A stretch of DNA of 64,000 nucleotides from Brachypodius melanocephalos (GCA_013398615.1 VZSR01000514.1:3382669-3446668); one strand, 5' to 3'. Shown: positions 49,139-61,823, counted from the stretch's first letter. Notes: generated from the letters alone by a model not told the origin. Program-made: numbers and translations.

Positions 49139-49525
49139 GCCTTGCACTTGAACAGGTTCAGTGATGGAAATCCAACCCAACTCCATTCCAGAGCATCATA
49201 CATTGTCCTGATTGTTCCTCTACTCAAAGTATTTCCTAATGCATAACTGACATTTTCCCAGCATCATCCTAAATCTATTAGCCTTGTTCTGTCCTTGATG
49301 ACTCTAGAGAATAATTAGTCTCTCTTCTCTGTAATATCCCTTTATGTATGTATAGACAGTTATATCTCCTAAGTGCTACATGTTCCATCCTCTTTATCAC
49401 TCTTGCAATTTCCATTTTCCAAGCCCTTTATCATTTTGCTGCTATTGCCCTCTGGACTACGCTCCATTTGTCTGCAAGGTCCTCAGTAATCCAACATGTG
49501 GAAAAGAACAGCCCCGACACTTTGT
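49139..49525 (-). mobile_element. Ancient CR1/L3-like LINE fragment
   Basis: The plus strand follows the reverse complement of an old amniote CR1/L3 3' end in order: GCCTTGCACTTGAACAGG, TCAGTGATGGAAATCCAAC, CAAAGTATTTCCTAATGC, CCTAAATCTATTAGCC, CTTGTTCTGTCCTTGATG, TTTATGTATGTATAGACAG, TTATATCTCCTAAGTG, CCCTTTATCATTTTGCTGC, TGCCCTCTGGACTACGCTCC, ATTTGTCTGCAAGGTCC. Divergence is heavy and several indels break the old reading frame. The words TATCATTTTGCTGC and CTCTGGACT are diagnostic of this family (the protein-level motif is close to the end of the reverse-transcriptase ORF). It is far older than the copies at 22871 and 35805. The 112-codon plus frame overlapping it is antisense to the element and not a gene. 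Confidence 0.85.
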
Positions 49526-50291
49526 TCTCTAACCAAGTGATGGCTACAGGAACATGCCATCTTTCACTTGCAAGATGGAAACCCCCTCAAATGGCTACTT
49601 CATCCAAATTCTTTTTAGAAGTCATAAAGATGTTTCTGGGTAAAAGAGAAGAAACACCTCTTCCCAAAACAAAAGAAGCTTGTTAAACAGATTTCTTGAC
49701 ATTTTCACTTGCCAAACAGAGGTAATATGCTGAAGTCCAGGCAAGGCAGCACAGACTCAGAGCCCTCCTGCTGCAAAATATCTAAAATGGAGCTTTACAG
49801 AAATGACACTCTCCCACTGAAAGCAGAAAATATGCTGTATTAAAGGACTCAATTCTCTTCTGTTTGTGGGTGGTTAACTATGAATTTCAGTGCTATTCTT
49901 TTCCATTTCTGAAGGCAAAAGTCTTTGGCTGACGTCACAGCTGAGAAGTGCAAGCAAATGCATTAACCCATGTAAAGGAGTTAAACTGCTCACATCATAT
50001 TTCATGACCATACCATAAGACAGAGCAGTAGATTTTCAATTTTTACATATTACTCCTCTTGCATTACTCCCACCATTTTCTCTAAAATAGCTCTAACCCT
50101 AGGAAGTCATTAGCTCCTAATTCTTCCCCAGTGTGAAGCGTAAGCATTTATCTGCCACAAATTAACAAAAGGCTTCTTTTCTCAACTGACAGTGGTTTAA
50201 CTTTTGAACAAAATATGGAGAATTATGCATGTTTAGAAGCTATTCTTTAATTTCAGTGGACCATGCACTAACAAATCATTCAAAGGATTAG

Positions 50292-50313
50292 TAACAGCTA
50301 CCTAACAGCTACC
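50292..50313 (+). repeat. 11-bp tandem duplication
   Basis: TAACAGCTACC is present twice head to tail, a small slippage event. Confidence 0.85.
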
Positions 50314-51039
50314 TATTTGTGAGGAAGTTATTCCAGCATGAAATATATAGTTTTATTCCTTGCATTCTTATACCAGTCTCAAAATATGGTCTTCTTATAT
50401 TTCCAAGTCATGTTTCAGTTCAAATGTCAAGATATCCACATTACTGCAATATTACCTTTGGTTATGCTAGACAGACAACAGCTTTGAGCAAGTCTCTTTT
50501 GAAGAATCATTGTACCAGTCAAAGCATGGGGAGCATCCAAAATACATAATGAACAATCAGCCAAGACACACTCTTTAAAAACATAAAAATGTTTTGGTCA
50601 TGGAGTTTAGGGGTTTCCAGAGACTCTGAAAAGCAGTGTTTTTCCACATGAGATAACAACTGTTTGTCTCAGCCTCCTGTTCAGCTGCAGGACCATTGCT
50701 ACATAGTACATAGCCAAACAACATAATGGGGGGACTAAAACATAAAAGATGAACAGAACTTTGCAAAACAGACTGTTTCTCTGGTCTCTCTTTGACAATG
50801 ATTTCAACAACCACACAAGGAACGATCTGCAAAACGGTTTTTTAAATAGAATATAATGTCCATTGATTTAAAGTGAGATATTTGCCTTGCAGACACAAGG
50901 AAATAATGGAGGTTGTCTCTAGGATTTGCCTTGTGTTTTGTAAAAGACATTTGATTACATAAATAATAAATTTGCAGTATTTTGAAACTGGCCAATATTC
51001 ATAGTTACTGCAATAGGCTCGAGCAGGACATTAAACATG

Positions 51040-51069
51040 GCAAACTACAGGACACAGCAAACTACAGGA
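51040..51069 (+). repeat. Short direct repeat, 17-bp period
   Basis: GCAAACTACAGGA occurs at 51040-51052 and 51057-51069. It is a small local duplication of no visible function. Confidence 0.85.
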
Positions 51070-54000
51070 GTGCACTGGGATGTAGCATTAAGAAACTTGG
51101 TCCCTAGCTAGTTTTACTCATCATATTTCTATTAAAGTCAGTGGAACTGCTGTTTTTAAAGTTGTTTTGGCAGAAGGAAAAAAGAATTCTTAAAGTAACA
51201 GCAGAAGTTAAGAACCTTGCTCCTTGAAGGAGAGTTTGTTTCTTTGGAAACATGACCATAAATCATTTTCCATGGAATTCATTTAGACATTTGTGAAATA
51301 GCTCATTAAAAAGACACTTTATCAGAGGCAATGAAATTAATACTTTTAGCATGTTAGATTGATAATAGCACTCCACATTTGTAATAGCCCCTTTTCTGCC
51401 AGAATCTTCAATCATCTTGCAACTATTTATTAAGGCTTACACCACATGTGGGAGGCAGGTACAGTATTTTATATTCCTTCAGGCCAATCCTCCACAGACC
51501 ACAGAAAATTCCTGTCCCCAGAAAGTGTTTGCTAACTATGTTTAGACTAGTTTACCTATGTTTTTGTTCAGCAAAATACAAGCATAGTTTATCCTTCTGT
51601 CTGTACAGAGTCACTCCAGTTACATTAGGCTGTGGATTTCAGTTTGTTGGTCTACCCTCCTCTTCCTCCAATTAACCTGGTCATAAGTGATCCATCCCTT
51701 CTGAGTGGCACATATGTGACAAAAATGATGGTTGCTTGGCTCATTATGTTTCTCTCCCACATTAAGTTTTTTGCTGTGAAGAAATTGTGAAAATGGAGAA
51801 TTATGTGGACATCTACCAAACCTAAACATACAAGACGAGATGCAGAAAATCTTGGGTTCAAACCCAGAGAAAATGGGTATTATTCAGTCTCTCCCAGCAT
51901 AAGCCCTCACACCCTTGAAGGTGAGTAATACAGGAAATAGCATGAAGATTTCCAGAGTTCTGTCAGGTGCAACCAGAAACTAGCAAGAGTAAAAGGGATC
52001 TGCAAAGCATTTTGCCTTATATACAACAAATGTACCTGCTAGGCTTGAAAACCAGTCCTCAACCCCTCCACAGGGAGAAATAATCCTGACAAAGACCCCT
52101 GGGATTCCTTTTGCAAACAGAAACTGCAGGAAGAGAACAAACCTAATAAGAAGTACCAGTAGAAATAACTCGTGATGAAGGATGAACATTTCAATTCCCT
52201 AAACATGGAGACTCTTTCCTAAACTATAAATACCAATCCTCAAACAATCACAGGTGCACCCCCACTACAAATATTGACACTCTCCTTATAGGAAACTGTG
52301 AGAAGCCCAGCCCAGCCTCTTTCTTGCACCAGACTTCAGAGGAGAGTAGGCAGCATAGGCAGTCTCTAAGATGAGACTGTAGATTACTCTGCACTAGGAA
52401 AGCCTTCCAGTAGTAACCAGTATATAGGTAGGTTCTAGCCTAAACCACAAGATTCTCAAAATAAGTTGATGCCTACTTATAAAAACACTTGATACCCTAA
52501 AATCACGACTGAGCTTTTCATCTCTTTACATCTTACAGCTGAGCTAAAGCTCAGCTTTTGCTTTCCACCATCCCTTAGCCCATTCCCTTCTCACTAATCT
52601 GAAGTGTTGAATTTTAAAAGAACCTACAAGACTCACTGTAATCCTGACTCCAAACTAGCACATACCCTTCCCTTACAAAACAGCTTTGTCACTAAAAATG
52701 AAAAAGCACTTAAGAAAGCAGACTCACATAGGTTCTGTGCTTGGTGTTCCAGTGTGTTATGGAAATTGGGAGGCTATAAGTTCCAGTTAGTTAAGGCTTT
52801 TTGTGCTTGGCTACAGCTGTGGGAGGAAAGGAAGAAAGAAGCAAGTGAGTAAGTAAGCATGATAGGTACCAAGATAACTGCTTGTAAATTTATGTTGTGA
52901 GAAAGATTTATGCCTGTTAGAAAGCTGAGGTTCTAAAGAAGATAGGTAAGGGTAAGCAAGTGGGTTTGATGGGCAAGAAATATTCCTGGAAAGGAACATT
53001 TGTGTTTTGGTGCAGTGTCAGGGGACTGCCTGATCACTTATTATTGTTTGTAAGGTTGTGTTTCGATTTATTCTGAGATTCATAAACAGTCTTACCAATA
53101 CTATTGAGTACCACTAAATCTTTAAAAAAAGATAAATTATCTTGAGAATCAGGGCTGTGAAAAAACGCACAGAGACGCCACTTATACATTCTCAGCCATA
53201 GTTCAAAGAAGCTAGAATAATTTCCCCCTCAAAAGAGATTTTATTATAATGAATGATTAGGAAGCAATCTTAAGGACTGTTATTTCTACTTGTCTTACTC
53301 TATACTATAGGTAGAGGTTGAGTTTGGTTCTTTGCTTTCTCATCTGTACATTTTTTATCTTAACCTCCCTGAATATACAATGTGGGAAATGATACATTTC
53401 TCTCTGAGGATTAGCCCACAGATGCCTGGTGATTTGCTTCACCCAAAGCATTTGTTTTGGGGCTCTATATTTTAAGCAGGAAGAAAAGATCAGTGTGTTG
53501 CCTGGACTATTTGCTTTCAGTGGATTAGTTGTTGTTCACAGCTTCCTAAGAATAGGTATGCTTTCACAGCTCAGCTTGGAACAGGAGCCTTTCTTTCCTG
53601 TGTGGAAATAGCCACTGCCATTGTAATGAGACATTTTTCGTGTGAGGCGCATCTGAAAAGCTGATTTGATCAGGCTCTCTGTAAATTCACCTTTGCAACC
53701 TCTTCATCAGGTAAGCATGCAAAATATTTGGGAAGATGAGTTAAAAGGAAAAAGGTAAATTCTCCACTTGGGGGCTCAGAGAAACAAAGTTCACTGTATT
53801 CCTGGCATAGCAATGGATGCTGAGGACAAGTTAAAAGGCAGAAAGAAAAGACTTTTAAAAAATGGCTTTAATGTACAATTCTCCATATTTTCTCCAAGAA
53901 AATTGCACTTGATATTACATCCATTGCAGTTAAAGGATGATTTTCTGTTCCATAACACTTGATCAATACCTTTTCCAATGCAAGAATCAACACACCATAA

Positions 54001-57000
54001 AATCCTCCTTAATGCTGTCCTACAAATTCCTGTAATTTCTGCCCTGACTTAATGAGCCATCCTGAACCTAAACATGCCTTGCCCTCTACCTGCTTAGCCT
54101 TGTGACAGGAACTGGGCCTGGAGGGAACAGCAGGATGGTGGAGGCTGAGATTAGAAAGGGGGGCTTCAGTTTATAAGTGGTGATGGGCATTTCTAGCCCT
54201 GAAATCTAGGTATTTCTGCCTTTCTGCAGCAGTTTATTCCTAGCTGTGTGTACACAACCTTTCCATTATCACTGTCCCAGGTGGCTGTCCTCAGGAAAGG
54301 TGAACAACGGTGTTTTGCAGGAAAGAGCCACCTCCTTGTGTCTTGAGGAGTGATCTGATTTTGTTCCAGGAAGCTACATGCTGCCCAGATAATGATTAGC
54401 AGACATGTTTTCTGTGCCTTAAGGAAGCCTTTCTGTGGTGCACTTGTGCTTTCCACTGTGTTTCCCACCTGCTGTCTCCTGTCTGACATTTAGTTTGCAA
54501 ACCCTTGGGGACAAGAACACGCTCTGGTTTTGGGTGTTTGCATCAGATAGTGCAAAGAAAGGGTCTAGGTTTTGATGAAGAGTCACAGGTGCTGCAGAAA
54601 CATACGTACATAAATACTGACCTGTTTTCTTTTTGGGTTATGTGACTGAATTCTGAATTAGCAGTTCTGTCTGGTTATTTTGATTGGAAAAAATAATTGC
54701 CTGTAAACATATCAAATTTCAGAGAGGAGAAAAGGTAAATGAGCTGTAGTGTGAATACAACTGAGCTGCTGTTCCTGGAAGCACAATGAAAGGGAAGGAT
54801 GGATGTCCCAAACTCCCTCTCTTAGTAAGCAAAAATCAGTAACACCAGAATTTTCTTCAATCACATTTTCGTCCTCTTTTGTGTGAATGATCTAGTTCCT
54901 CTTTTCTCATTCAGTCCTGCTAAAACAAGGACATGTGATTGACTATTGTCTTTATGCTGTTTTTAGAATAAAACACCATTATTTTAGGAGCTCTAAACTG
55001 TATCTTTAAAAGTTTAACCTGCTATATATTCCCTTTTTTTTTGAAAATGAAGCTTCAGTCATTGAGTTAGGATATGTAGAGTTTATTGTGGGTGGAGAAA
55101 TGAAATTTTAAGGTGTTTAGGCCATAGAAAATAAGCAGTTTGTCTTCAGAAATCTGACTTGATTTTAGACCAATTGTGGGGGTAAAAGTGAAAATATATC
55201 CCCCTGCAAAAAAATAAAAACCTGACTTTATTCTGAGGATAAAAAATAGGATTATCAGAGGGACTGAATGAAGAGATGCATTTTATGACTCCATCTGCCC
55301 TAATCTGAAGCAAAATCATGACTTCCTCAAGAATCCCTTGCATTTAGACATTTATCTCTAAGATCTGTTTCTGTGGACATCAGTTCCAGAATGCAGAGCT
55401 TCCTGGGCTCTCTTGGTGGAAGAACAAGATTGGTTTGTAAGGTGGATTTCCACACCTGAAGTTAAAATGTATTCTTAAAATCCTGGAATGCTAATCTTTA
55501 TTCTCTAGCTTGACAGAAAAAGTCAAATGCTCTCACTCAGAAACATAAGTTCAACATTAAAAGGCTTAGCAGAAATGTCAGTGCAGGAGATCAGAATAGC
55601 AGGACTGTACTGGAGGGATGTGCTGGAGACACAGGTCTGAGAGTAGCCCCCAGGAGTAATTTCTGCAGCATCAAATAATTGTTGTGAAGTATTTTCCTGT
55701 AGCATCCCCAGGGTAGATCTGCAATAGCAATCCATTTAGCACAACAAGAGCTGCTGTAGAGCAAAGCAGCACAGTTCAAGGACCTGTCATCCCCAGTGAT
55801 CATTTGTGCCACCTAGGGCTAGGCTGGTAATCTTATTTCAAAGTCTGATTTTGCAAGCTGGGATATGGGATATCAGTCTTTGCCTGACTGTTAGGTCTGC
55901 TGCTGTGTAGCTTCCACAGGGGTTTCTCTGAGGAAGATCCTGCTGGGGTCAGGCAAAGCACAAACTAAAGCACTTCAAAAGTAGACAGGGAGGAGTTTTG
56001 TGTCAGAAAAGTATTGACACTACAAAATAAATTGCTAAGGAAGGTGCACCCTCATTCTGATAGTTGTTTCTGTTCTTTTCCTGGCACACTGTAAGACAAG
56101 TATTTTATTTCATGAGTTTTAGAGCTGTGTAGGGGGCTATTCAGTTGATGTGGTAGCTGAAACTGCAGCTATTTTCTCAAAAGCCTTTTAAATGTTACTT
56201 GCTGCATGCAGCATGCTGGTTGCTTTGACTGAGCCTCTGGAGCTGTCTCAGCTTCTTTCATGCTGCTGCTGGTTCTCCCACTCAGGCTTTCCTCAGTTTC
56301 AGGAAAAACCTGTCCCTTGCTTCCATGTGTGTGAAAGGATAAAACCCTCGCCAGGTCTCGACAACCTCCCAGCTCGTGTCACATGGATTGAACAGCCTGG
56401 GAAGGCTCGCAGGTACAACTCTGGAGGCTGAGGTGCAATTGCAGCATGAGTGGAAGTGATAACCTGGAGACTGTGGTCATAAATTGCTCTGGAAGCATGG
56501 GCATACCACTATGATGGAAAAAACTGCTTCGGAAAAAGCTCGCAATATTTATTAATACTTCTTTCAGGAACTGCACACTCAGTAGTGATGCAGTTGGCTA
56601 TAGAATGCTGCTGAATTTGGACATTATTTAGCATTATTAGTAGATATTGCATTACTTTGATGTTTAATTCACTCATCAGTGTTGTTTAGAAAATAGCCTG
56701 GACTGAGCAGAAAGGACTGATTTTTGTTTCCAAACGGTGATATGTGCAGTGATGAGCTGTGTTTCTTTAGTTATTTGACGTTTGCTGGGTGAGACTGACA
56801 TGCCAACCTCCTGCTCTGCTTAGGGGTGCAGATCCAAAGTGCCATGTTATGCTCAAATGAGCAAATGCTGCCATTGTATCACAGGATTAGTCAAAGGAAA
56901 TATTCACTACTTTACACTTTGTAGATTTGCAAGCTGCTTTTCATGCAGGGGTGAGTTTCCTGTACTGCCAGAGCAGGGACATGGCTGCCCTTAGAAACTT

Positions 57001-58443
57001 TTCCTAATTGCCTGATTAGTCTGATTCCTGACTGAACTTTTTAACTCTCAAGCAAAATGTTCACTGGTCTGTTATTTAGTCATGGTGTTTGTAAAAGCTG
57101 TAGCTCTGAACTTGTGCAGCTGACTGCAGTACAAGGAGAACAAAAGAAATTGCCTATGCTTCAAACAATTTACAGCCTACCTGTAAAACAGAATGTCCCT
57201 TGGGTCTCTATATAGTATGAAAATGAAATTGGAAGTTTAGAGGTTGGGGATTAAAAAGAATAGATTTTCTTGTACAACAACTCCATGTGTAACATTTCCA
57301 CAAAAAGAACTGATGGAATTTGAAAGTGCGCTTTATTCCAGCAATCCAAGTTTTTGACTAGGTGTCCTTTCATAAGCACCAATTACTTTCATATCCTGTG
57401 CTTGGCACTGGAAAATCTTAATCTATAAATTTAATAATTGTTCCACAAGGCTTAACTGAATTCTGGTTGTAGAAGCTAAAGGAAATAGGAGGCATGAGAA
57501 GAGTTGAGTATAGAGCATTTCACAAGGAATTACCTCTTAGATTTATTCACTTGTTCCCTCTCTGGTCCTTCCTTCTCTCCCTCTACCCCATATGCTCCAC
57601 TGAGCTCACCTGGAAAATGCATGTGATGAAAAGCAGATTTTGCTGAGCAATATGGGGATGATCAGGGAGAGTTCTTCCTGAATGGCCTTGAAAACATTCA
57701 AGAGTGTTATGAAGGTGAAACAGAAAACACTTTCTTTGGTCTGCCTGTGCTTCACCTTGGCTTGGCTGCTGCAAAATCCCCCAGCTGGACTGAGTGCAGT
57801 GCCCCTGCTGCTTTGGACTAAAGCCCTTGCACTGATGGAGTCAGTGAGGGTGTGATGGGCTGTCCTCACTCCAGTAGTTTCCTCATATCTGCCTGTGTGA
57901 AAGGATGCTCAGATACCTTCTGATATTTTTAGGGAAGCAGGATCAGTCTGTATTTAGCATTGCCTACTGTAGTGCTGTGTATTTGCATTTCACAAGTGGT
58001 TTGAAACTTGTTTAAATGAAAATAGCCCACAAGTTTTGCTTCCATAGCTGCAAGCTTTGTTAAGAAACCAGACTTTATCTCTGCAGTTTGACAGTGCTGG
58101 TTCTTGTCTGATTGGGCAGGGGGTAAAGGAGGGAGACTGCAGTCACTTTAAAAAAAAAAGATACAGTGTGAAATTCCAAACCAGGATGTTTTTAATGGCA
58201 TTCCTTGCCAGGGCTAAGCAGACTCCAAGATCAAAGTTATCTACCCACCCGTATCTTTTTAATAGCAAATTACAACCATTTTAATTCCCTCCTGAGCATT
58301 GATTAGATGCAGCATAAAGTGAAGTGACAACCTCCTGCCTCCTAAGCACTGGCAGAAAGTGCAGTCACAACATTCAGGTGGGATTTGTCTCTAGAACCCT
58401 TCAAGATGAACTGGAGAGAGTGGCTTTCCACTTACTCAACAAT

Positions 58444-58634
58444 ATGCAAATGCTGACTTTGCAAGCTGACGCAGCTGTTTTTAAGCAGAAATACAGAACA
58501 AACTTCAAAAACATTTTAATATCCACATCTCAGTATCCCAAGTGATTCCCAATTAGGCCTGAAAATAGGTGACCAGATGTGGCATTTGCAAATGCTGCAA
58601 GCTGATGTTTGCTGGGCACTTTGCAAATCTGCTG
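58444..58634. promoter_or_regulatory. Cluster of octamer-like and repeated motifs (tentative)
   Basis: ATGCAAAT (58444-58451) is a perfect POU/octamer word. It is followed by TGCTGACTTTGCAAGCTGA (58451-58469). A related arrangement, TGCAAATGCTGCAAGCTGA, appears about 140 bp later (58587-58605), inside which lies the 14-bp palindrome GCATTTGCAAATGC (58582-58595). A third variant, TTTGCAAATCTGCTG, is at 58620-58634. Repetition of the same word pair within 190 bp is unusual for plain sequence and would suit an enhancer, but no binding evidence exists and single octamer words are expected by chance elsewhere. Confidence 0.25.
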
Positions 58635-59479
58635 TGGTACAGTCTGAGAACTTTTCTTCACTCACTTCTACGTGCCAAGGATTGTGGGTTGTTTTGCTTT
58701 CCTCAGGCTCTGTTTATCACTTACCCCAATCATAGTTGAGTCTTAAATGTAGTGCAGAAAACACAGAAATAAACATTACTGAGAAAATAATGGAAACTAG
58801 TTGCTTACTGTACAAATCAGCTCAAGGACTGGGATCCAGTTAAAAAGGTTTAGATTTTAGTATTTGAAATAGATTAGCCATTTAAATTAACGGGGATTCT
58901 GATTAAATTCTTTAGCTTTGGAAATATTTGTTTGGATTCTCTCAGCTTTTAATATTCTGTGATTATGACATCTGGAAAGCTGGTTCCTCAGGTGCAGAAA
59001 TGCAAAAGAAGTTTTTATATCCTGTTTGGCAATAATGAAATCTGCCAGCAGTGGGGATGCTGTAGTGACCAGGTTTTCAAGGAGTGGAGGGAGAAATATG
59101 TTCTTTCCTGTCCTGTTACTAAGATCATTTCCTTGCCCACATTTGCAGAGTACACATAAGGTCAGGCAGATTGCTATTCACTAAGCAGAATAAAATGTGC
59201 AGTTAAACAAATAAAATCTGTAAGTGAATTTTTATACTGACTGAATAAACAACATGAAGTTGATTTATGCAATACAGGATTGGTGCTTAGCCAGATCAGC
59301 ATTTGTCATATGTGGTTTCCTTCTCAGCTGCCTGCATCAGGATAAAAGCCATCCACGGTGATTCCTCATTATCCAAGGGTTCAGCAATGTACTCTGAAAG
59401 CTCTTACACCACAGATAAGGAGAGAGAGCAGAGCACATTGCAGTACTTTGCCGGTAAAACCCAGCTAAGTATTCCTGAC
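58635..59479. other. Non-coding stretch, no gene seen
   Basis: AT-rich unique DNA with short unconvincing frames and no recognised repeat. Confidence 0.7.
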
Positions 59480-59745
59480 ATTTGAGATCAGGAGCTTTTC
59501 CTGGCCGCTGAGATTGGGAGGGGTGGTGAGAAATACGGGGGCAGAGAGCATCAAGGATCAGAGGCTCGTTCCTCCTGGGGCTGCTCCCAATTCCAGCCCG
59601 GATTGTGCCCAGCAGTGCCCAGGTGATGGGGCTGGCACTGCTCTGCTGATGGGAGCTCAGTGTTGGGGCTCTGGGCTCGCTCCTTCCTGCACAGACACAG
59701 CGTCCCTGGGAAAGGGGCACAGAAACAAGGGAGGGCACGGCTGAA
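59480..59745. other. GC-rich patch, both strands open
   Basis: GC content is clearly above the flanks, with scattered CpGs (for example near 59505, 59537, 59567, 59600, 59679). Minus (133 codons, 59338-59738) and plus (76 codons) frames overlap here, which GC richness explains. The translations are Ser/Pro/Gly-rich and not recognised. Possible identities are a decayed GC-rich repeat, a small regulatory island or an old exon. Confidence 0.35.
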
Positions 59746-60789
59746 CCCCAACCTCAGCCCTTAGGATTCTTCTTCAGATTCCTCTTGTGTTTGATAGTTA
59801 GCTTGTAATCTTTTACACACTGTGCTTTAAGTAAAAGTCAATTTTATTGAAGAGGGCAGAAATACTTTTTTAGAAAGTATTCCCTTGTGATCCCAAATCT
59901 TCCACAAGATCAATTTCTGAAGGCAGAAGTCTGCCTGTGTTTACTGTGCTACATGGAAATTTCACATAAAGGCATTTAAATGGACTTTTCCTTCAAATAC
60001 AAAGAAATAAATCATGTAAGTAAATTACTTGAATCACTAAAACATGCCAGTTAAAATGATTCACAAAGATTAATCTATTGCTCTAAAACCAAGCAGCTGA
60101 TTAAAATTTGACTTCAGCTATAAGCTGCTGAGAAATTAACATTTAGCAATCCTAATTCTGTGGCTAGTTCAACCAGAAAATAATCAGACAATAAAGAGTT
60201 TGTCACAAACATCATTATGTTAAAACAAATAAGAATTTTCTTTAGCATTTTTTTCCCAGCATCTCTCAAAGTAGGAAAAAAGCACAGGACTGTAAGCAGT
60301 AATTAGCTTAATAGATGTCTGAAAGAAATACACTGGGCCCATTTTCAGCAGTTTCCTTCCAGTGGAAAGAATATTCCTTTAACATGAAAGCAAAATGGAC
60401 TGTGTCTATTTACTGGTAGGATAACAATGCTCCATATTTTAGCTGAACAGAGATGAGTATGTTTTTTTACTGATGTAAATAACTTTCACTTCTCTGGTCT
60501 GTTAAGGGTAAAAGAAAGAAAACATTACGTTATGTTGGATGTGAATGAAATTTAGAATTGGATTAGAAGTGGACTGAAAATACAGACTGACTTCATGGAA
60601 AATACAGAGGTTTTGGATATTCCCGTTGGATGTGGAATGAAAATGAATGACAATCTTCTTAAAAAAATTATTAAAAAGTAAGCTCTTCTTCAGTCTGAAA
60701 GGTTGCCAGATGATTAGGTCACTTTTCATACAGATTTTAGAGTCTAGATAAGAAGAAGTCCTTTAAAAATCACTAAAATCTGAAAGAAC
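59746..60789. other. Non-coding stretch, no gene seen
   Basis: AT-rich unique sequence with no recognised element until the CR1 tail at about 60790. Confidence 0.7.
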
Positions 60790-61067
60790 AACTCCCTCAG
60801 CCAGGTTTGGTGACCAGTGATAGGACCAAGGGAATGGCCTGCAATCGTGTCAGAGGAGGTTTAGGTTGGATATAGGGTAAGATTCTTCATCAGAGGGTGA
60901 TTGGGCACTGTAACAGGGAGATGATTCCAGCACCAAACCAGGCAGAGTTCAAGAAGCATTTGGACAAAACTCTCACATTGTGATCCTTGGGGAGGGTGCT
61001 GAGCAGGGTCCTGAGCTGGACTGGACCATCCTTGCAACTCAGGATATTCCATGATTCTATGGTTTGG
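60790..61067 (+). mobile_element. CR1 LINE 3' tail
   Basis: Order of CR1 landmarks: AACTCCCTCAGCCAGG, GTGACCAGTGATAGGACC, AAGGGAATGGCCTGCAATC, GAGGTTTAGGTTGGATAT, TTCTTCATCAGAGGGTG, CAGAGTTCAAGAAGCATTTGG, GAGCTGGACTGGACCATCC, CAACTCAGGATATTCC, and terminal ATGATTCTATGG. It covers mainly the 3' UTR. It belongs to the same tail family as the element ending at 36296, with more decay. It is not functional. Confidence 0.92.
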
Positions 61068-61680
61068 AAGGGTCTGTATAAATGTGCAGCTTGCTGCACT
61101 GTTTGTTAAGCACAAAGCCCCGTCAAGTTCTGGGAACAAAAGCTCTTTTATGGGATCAGTCCTTTTTTCTTTGAACATGAAGGCTCCCACACTTTAAATA
61201 ACAGCAGGGGTCCATTATTTTGCAGCAGCATTTTTATCCTGCTTATCAGTGCATGTTTGTGATCATGCCTGAAATGTCAGTTTAGCTGCCTTTGGTGGTG
61301 TGTCCTGTGATGATCTGAAGTGACAGGACTGTGGCTGTGTCAGACACACGGGGCATTCACGGGCTCTCCAGGCTGAGGCGTGTGGGAGGGAAATCCAGGG
61401 ATTGTGTTGAAGATCCTGGCCCAAAGTGCCCAGGATCTTCCTGGATTTTTGCCAGGGCTTCACACTTCATGCCAGGGAGGTCTCTGAAGTTCTCCTGTAT
61501 GGAGCAAGCTGCATTAACCCATTTACCCAATACCTTCATTGTTTTCTGAAACACACTCTAGAGCAATGGTGCATTCCTGCCTTTGTGCATTAGTGGGGAC
61601 CTCTCTTGTCAGCTCAAGCTCTCAGATATGACCAGGTGGTAGTTTGCACTCAAGGTTACAGTTACAATTTTTTTTGCAAA
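61068..61680. other. Non-coding stretch, no gene seen
   Basis: Unique sequence, GC-richer at 61320-61460, where frames of 65-72 codons are open on both strands. No repeat, exon or motif was recognised. Confidence 0.65.
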
Positions 61681-61823
61681 TTATTGTTGTGTTTTGGTTT
61701 TTTGTGGTTTTTTTTTTTTTTTTATTTTTTTTTTTTTAAATTTTGATTTTGTTTTGGTTTGTTTGGGTTGGTTTTTTGGGGTTTTTTTTGGTGTTTTTTG
61801 GTGGGGTTTTTTTGTTTTTTTTT
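61681..61823 (+). repeat. T-rich tract with G-runs, left of gap
   Basis: Almost only T and G: long T-runs broken by GG, GGG and GGGG (for example TTTTGGTGGGGTTTTT at 61796-61811). This strand-asymmetric composition often defeats sequencing and assembly, and the gap that follows fits that. Open frames here (Phe/Gly/Trp on plus, Lys/Pro/Thr/Gln on minus) are artefacts. Confidence 0.9.

Larger units (their letters stand above)
49526..58443. other. Non-coding stretch, no gene seen
   Basis: About 9 kb of AT-rich unique DNA. Two tiny tandem duplications occur: 11 bp twice at 50292-50313 and 13-bp copies 17 bp apart at 51040-51069. A moderately GC-rich, multi-frame-open patch lies at 54080-54490, and three CpGs cluster at 56348-56374. 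A perfect octamer word lies at 57981-57988. There is no recognised repeat, exon or RNA gene. Confidence 0.65.

Noticed and set aside
49348..49686. 112-codon plus-strand frame
   Set aside because: Mostly antisense to the old CR1/L3-like fragment.
51848..51862. GGTTCAAACCC as a tRNA B-box
   Set aside because: It is part of the palindrome TGGGTTCAAACCCA. No A-box, acceptor stem or cloverleaf can be built around it.
59337..59738. 133-codon minus-strand open frame as a gene
   Set aside because: It lies in a GC-rich patch where stops are rare on both strands, and the Ser/Pro/Arg-rich translation is typical of chance frames.
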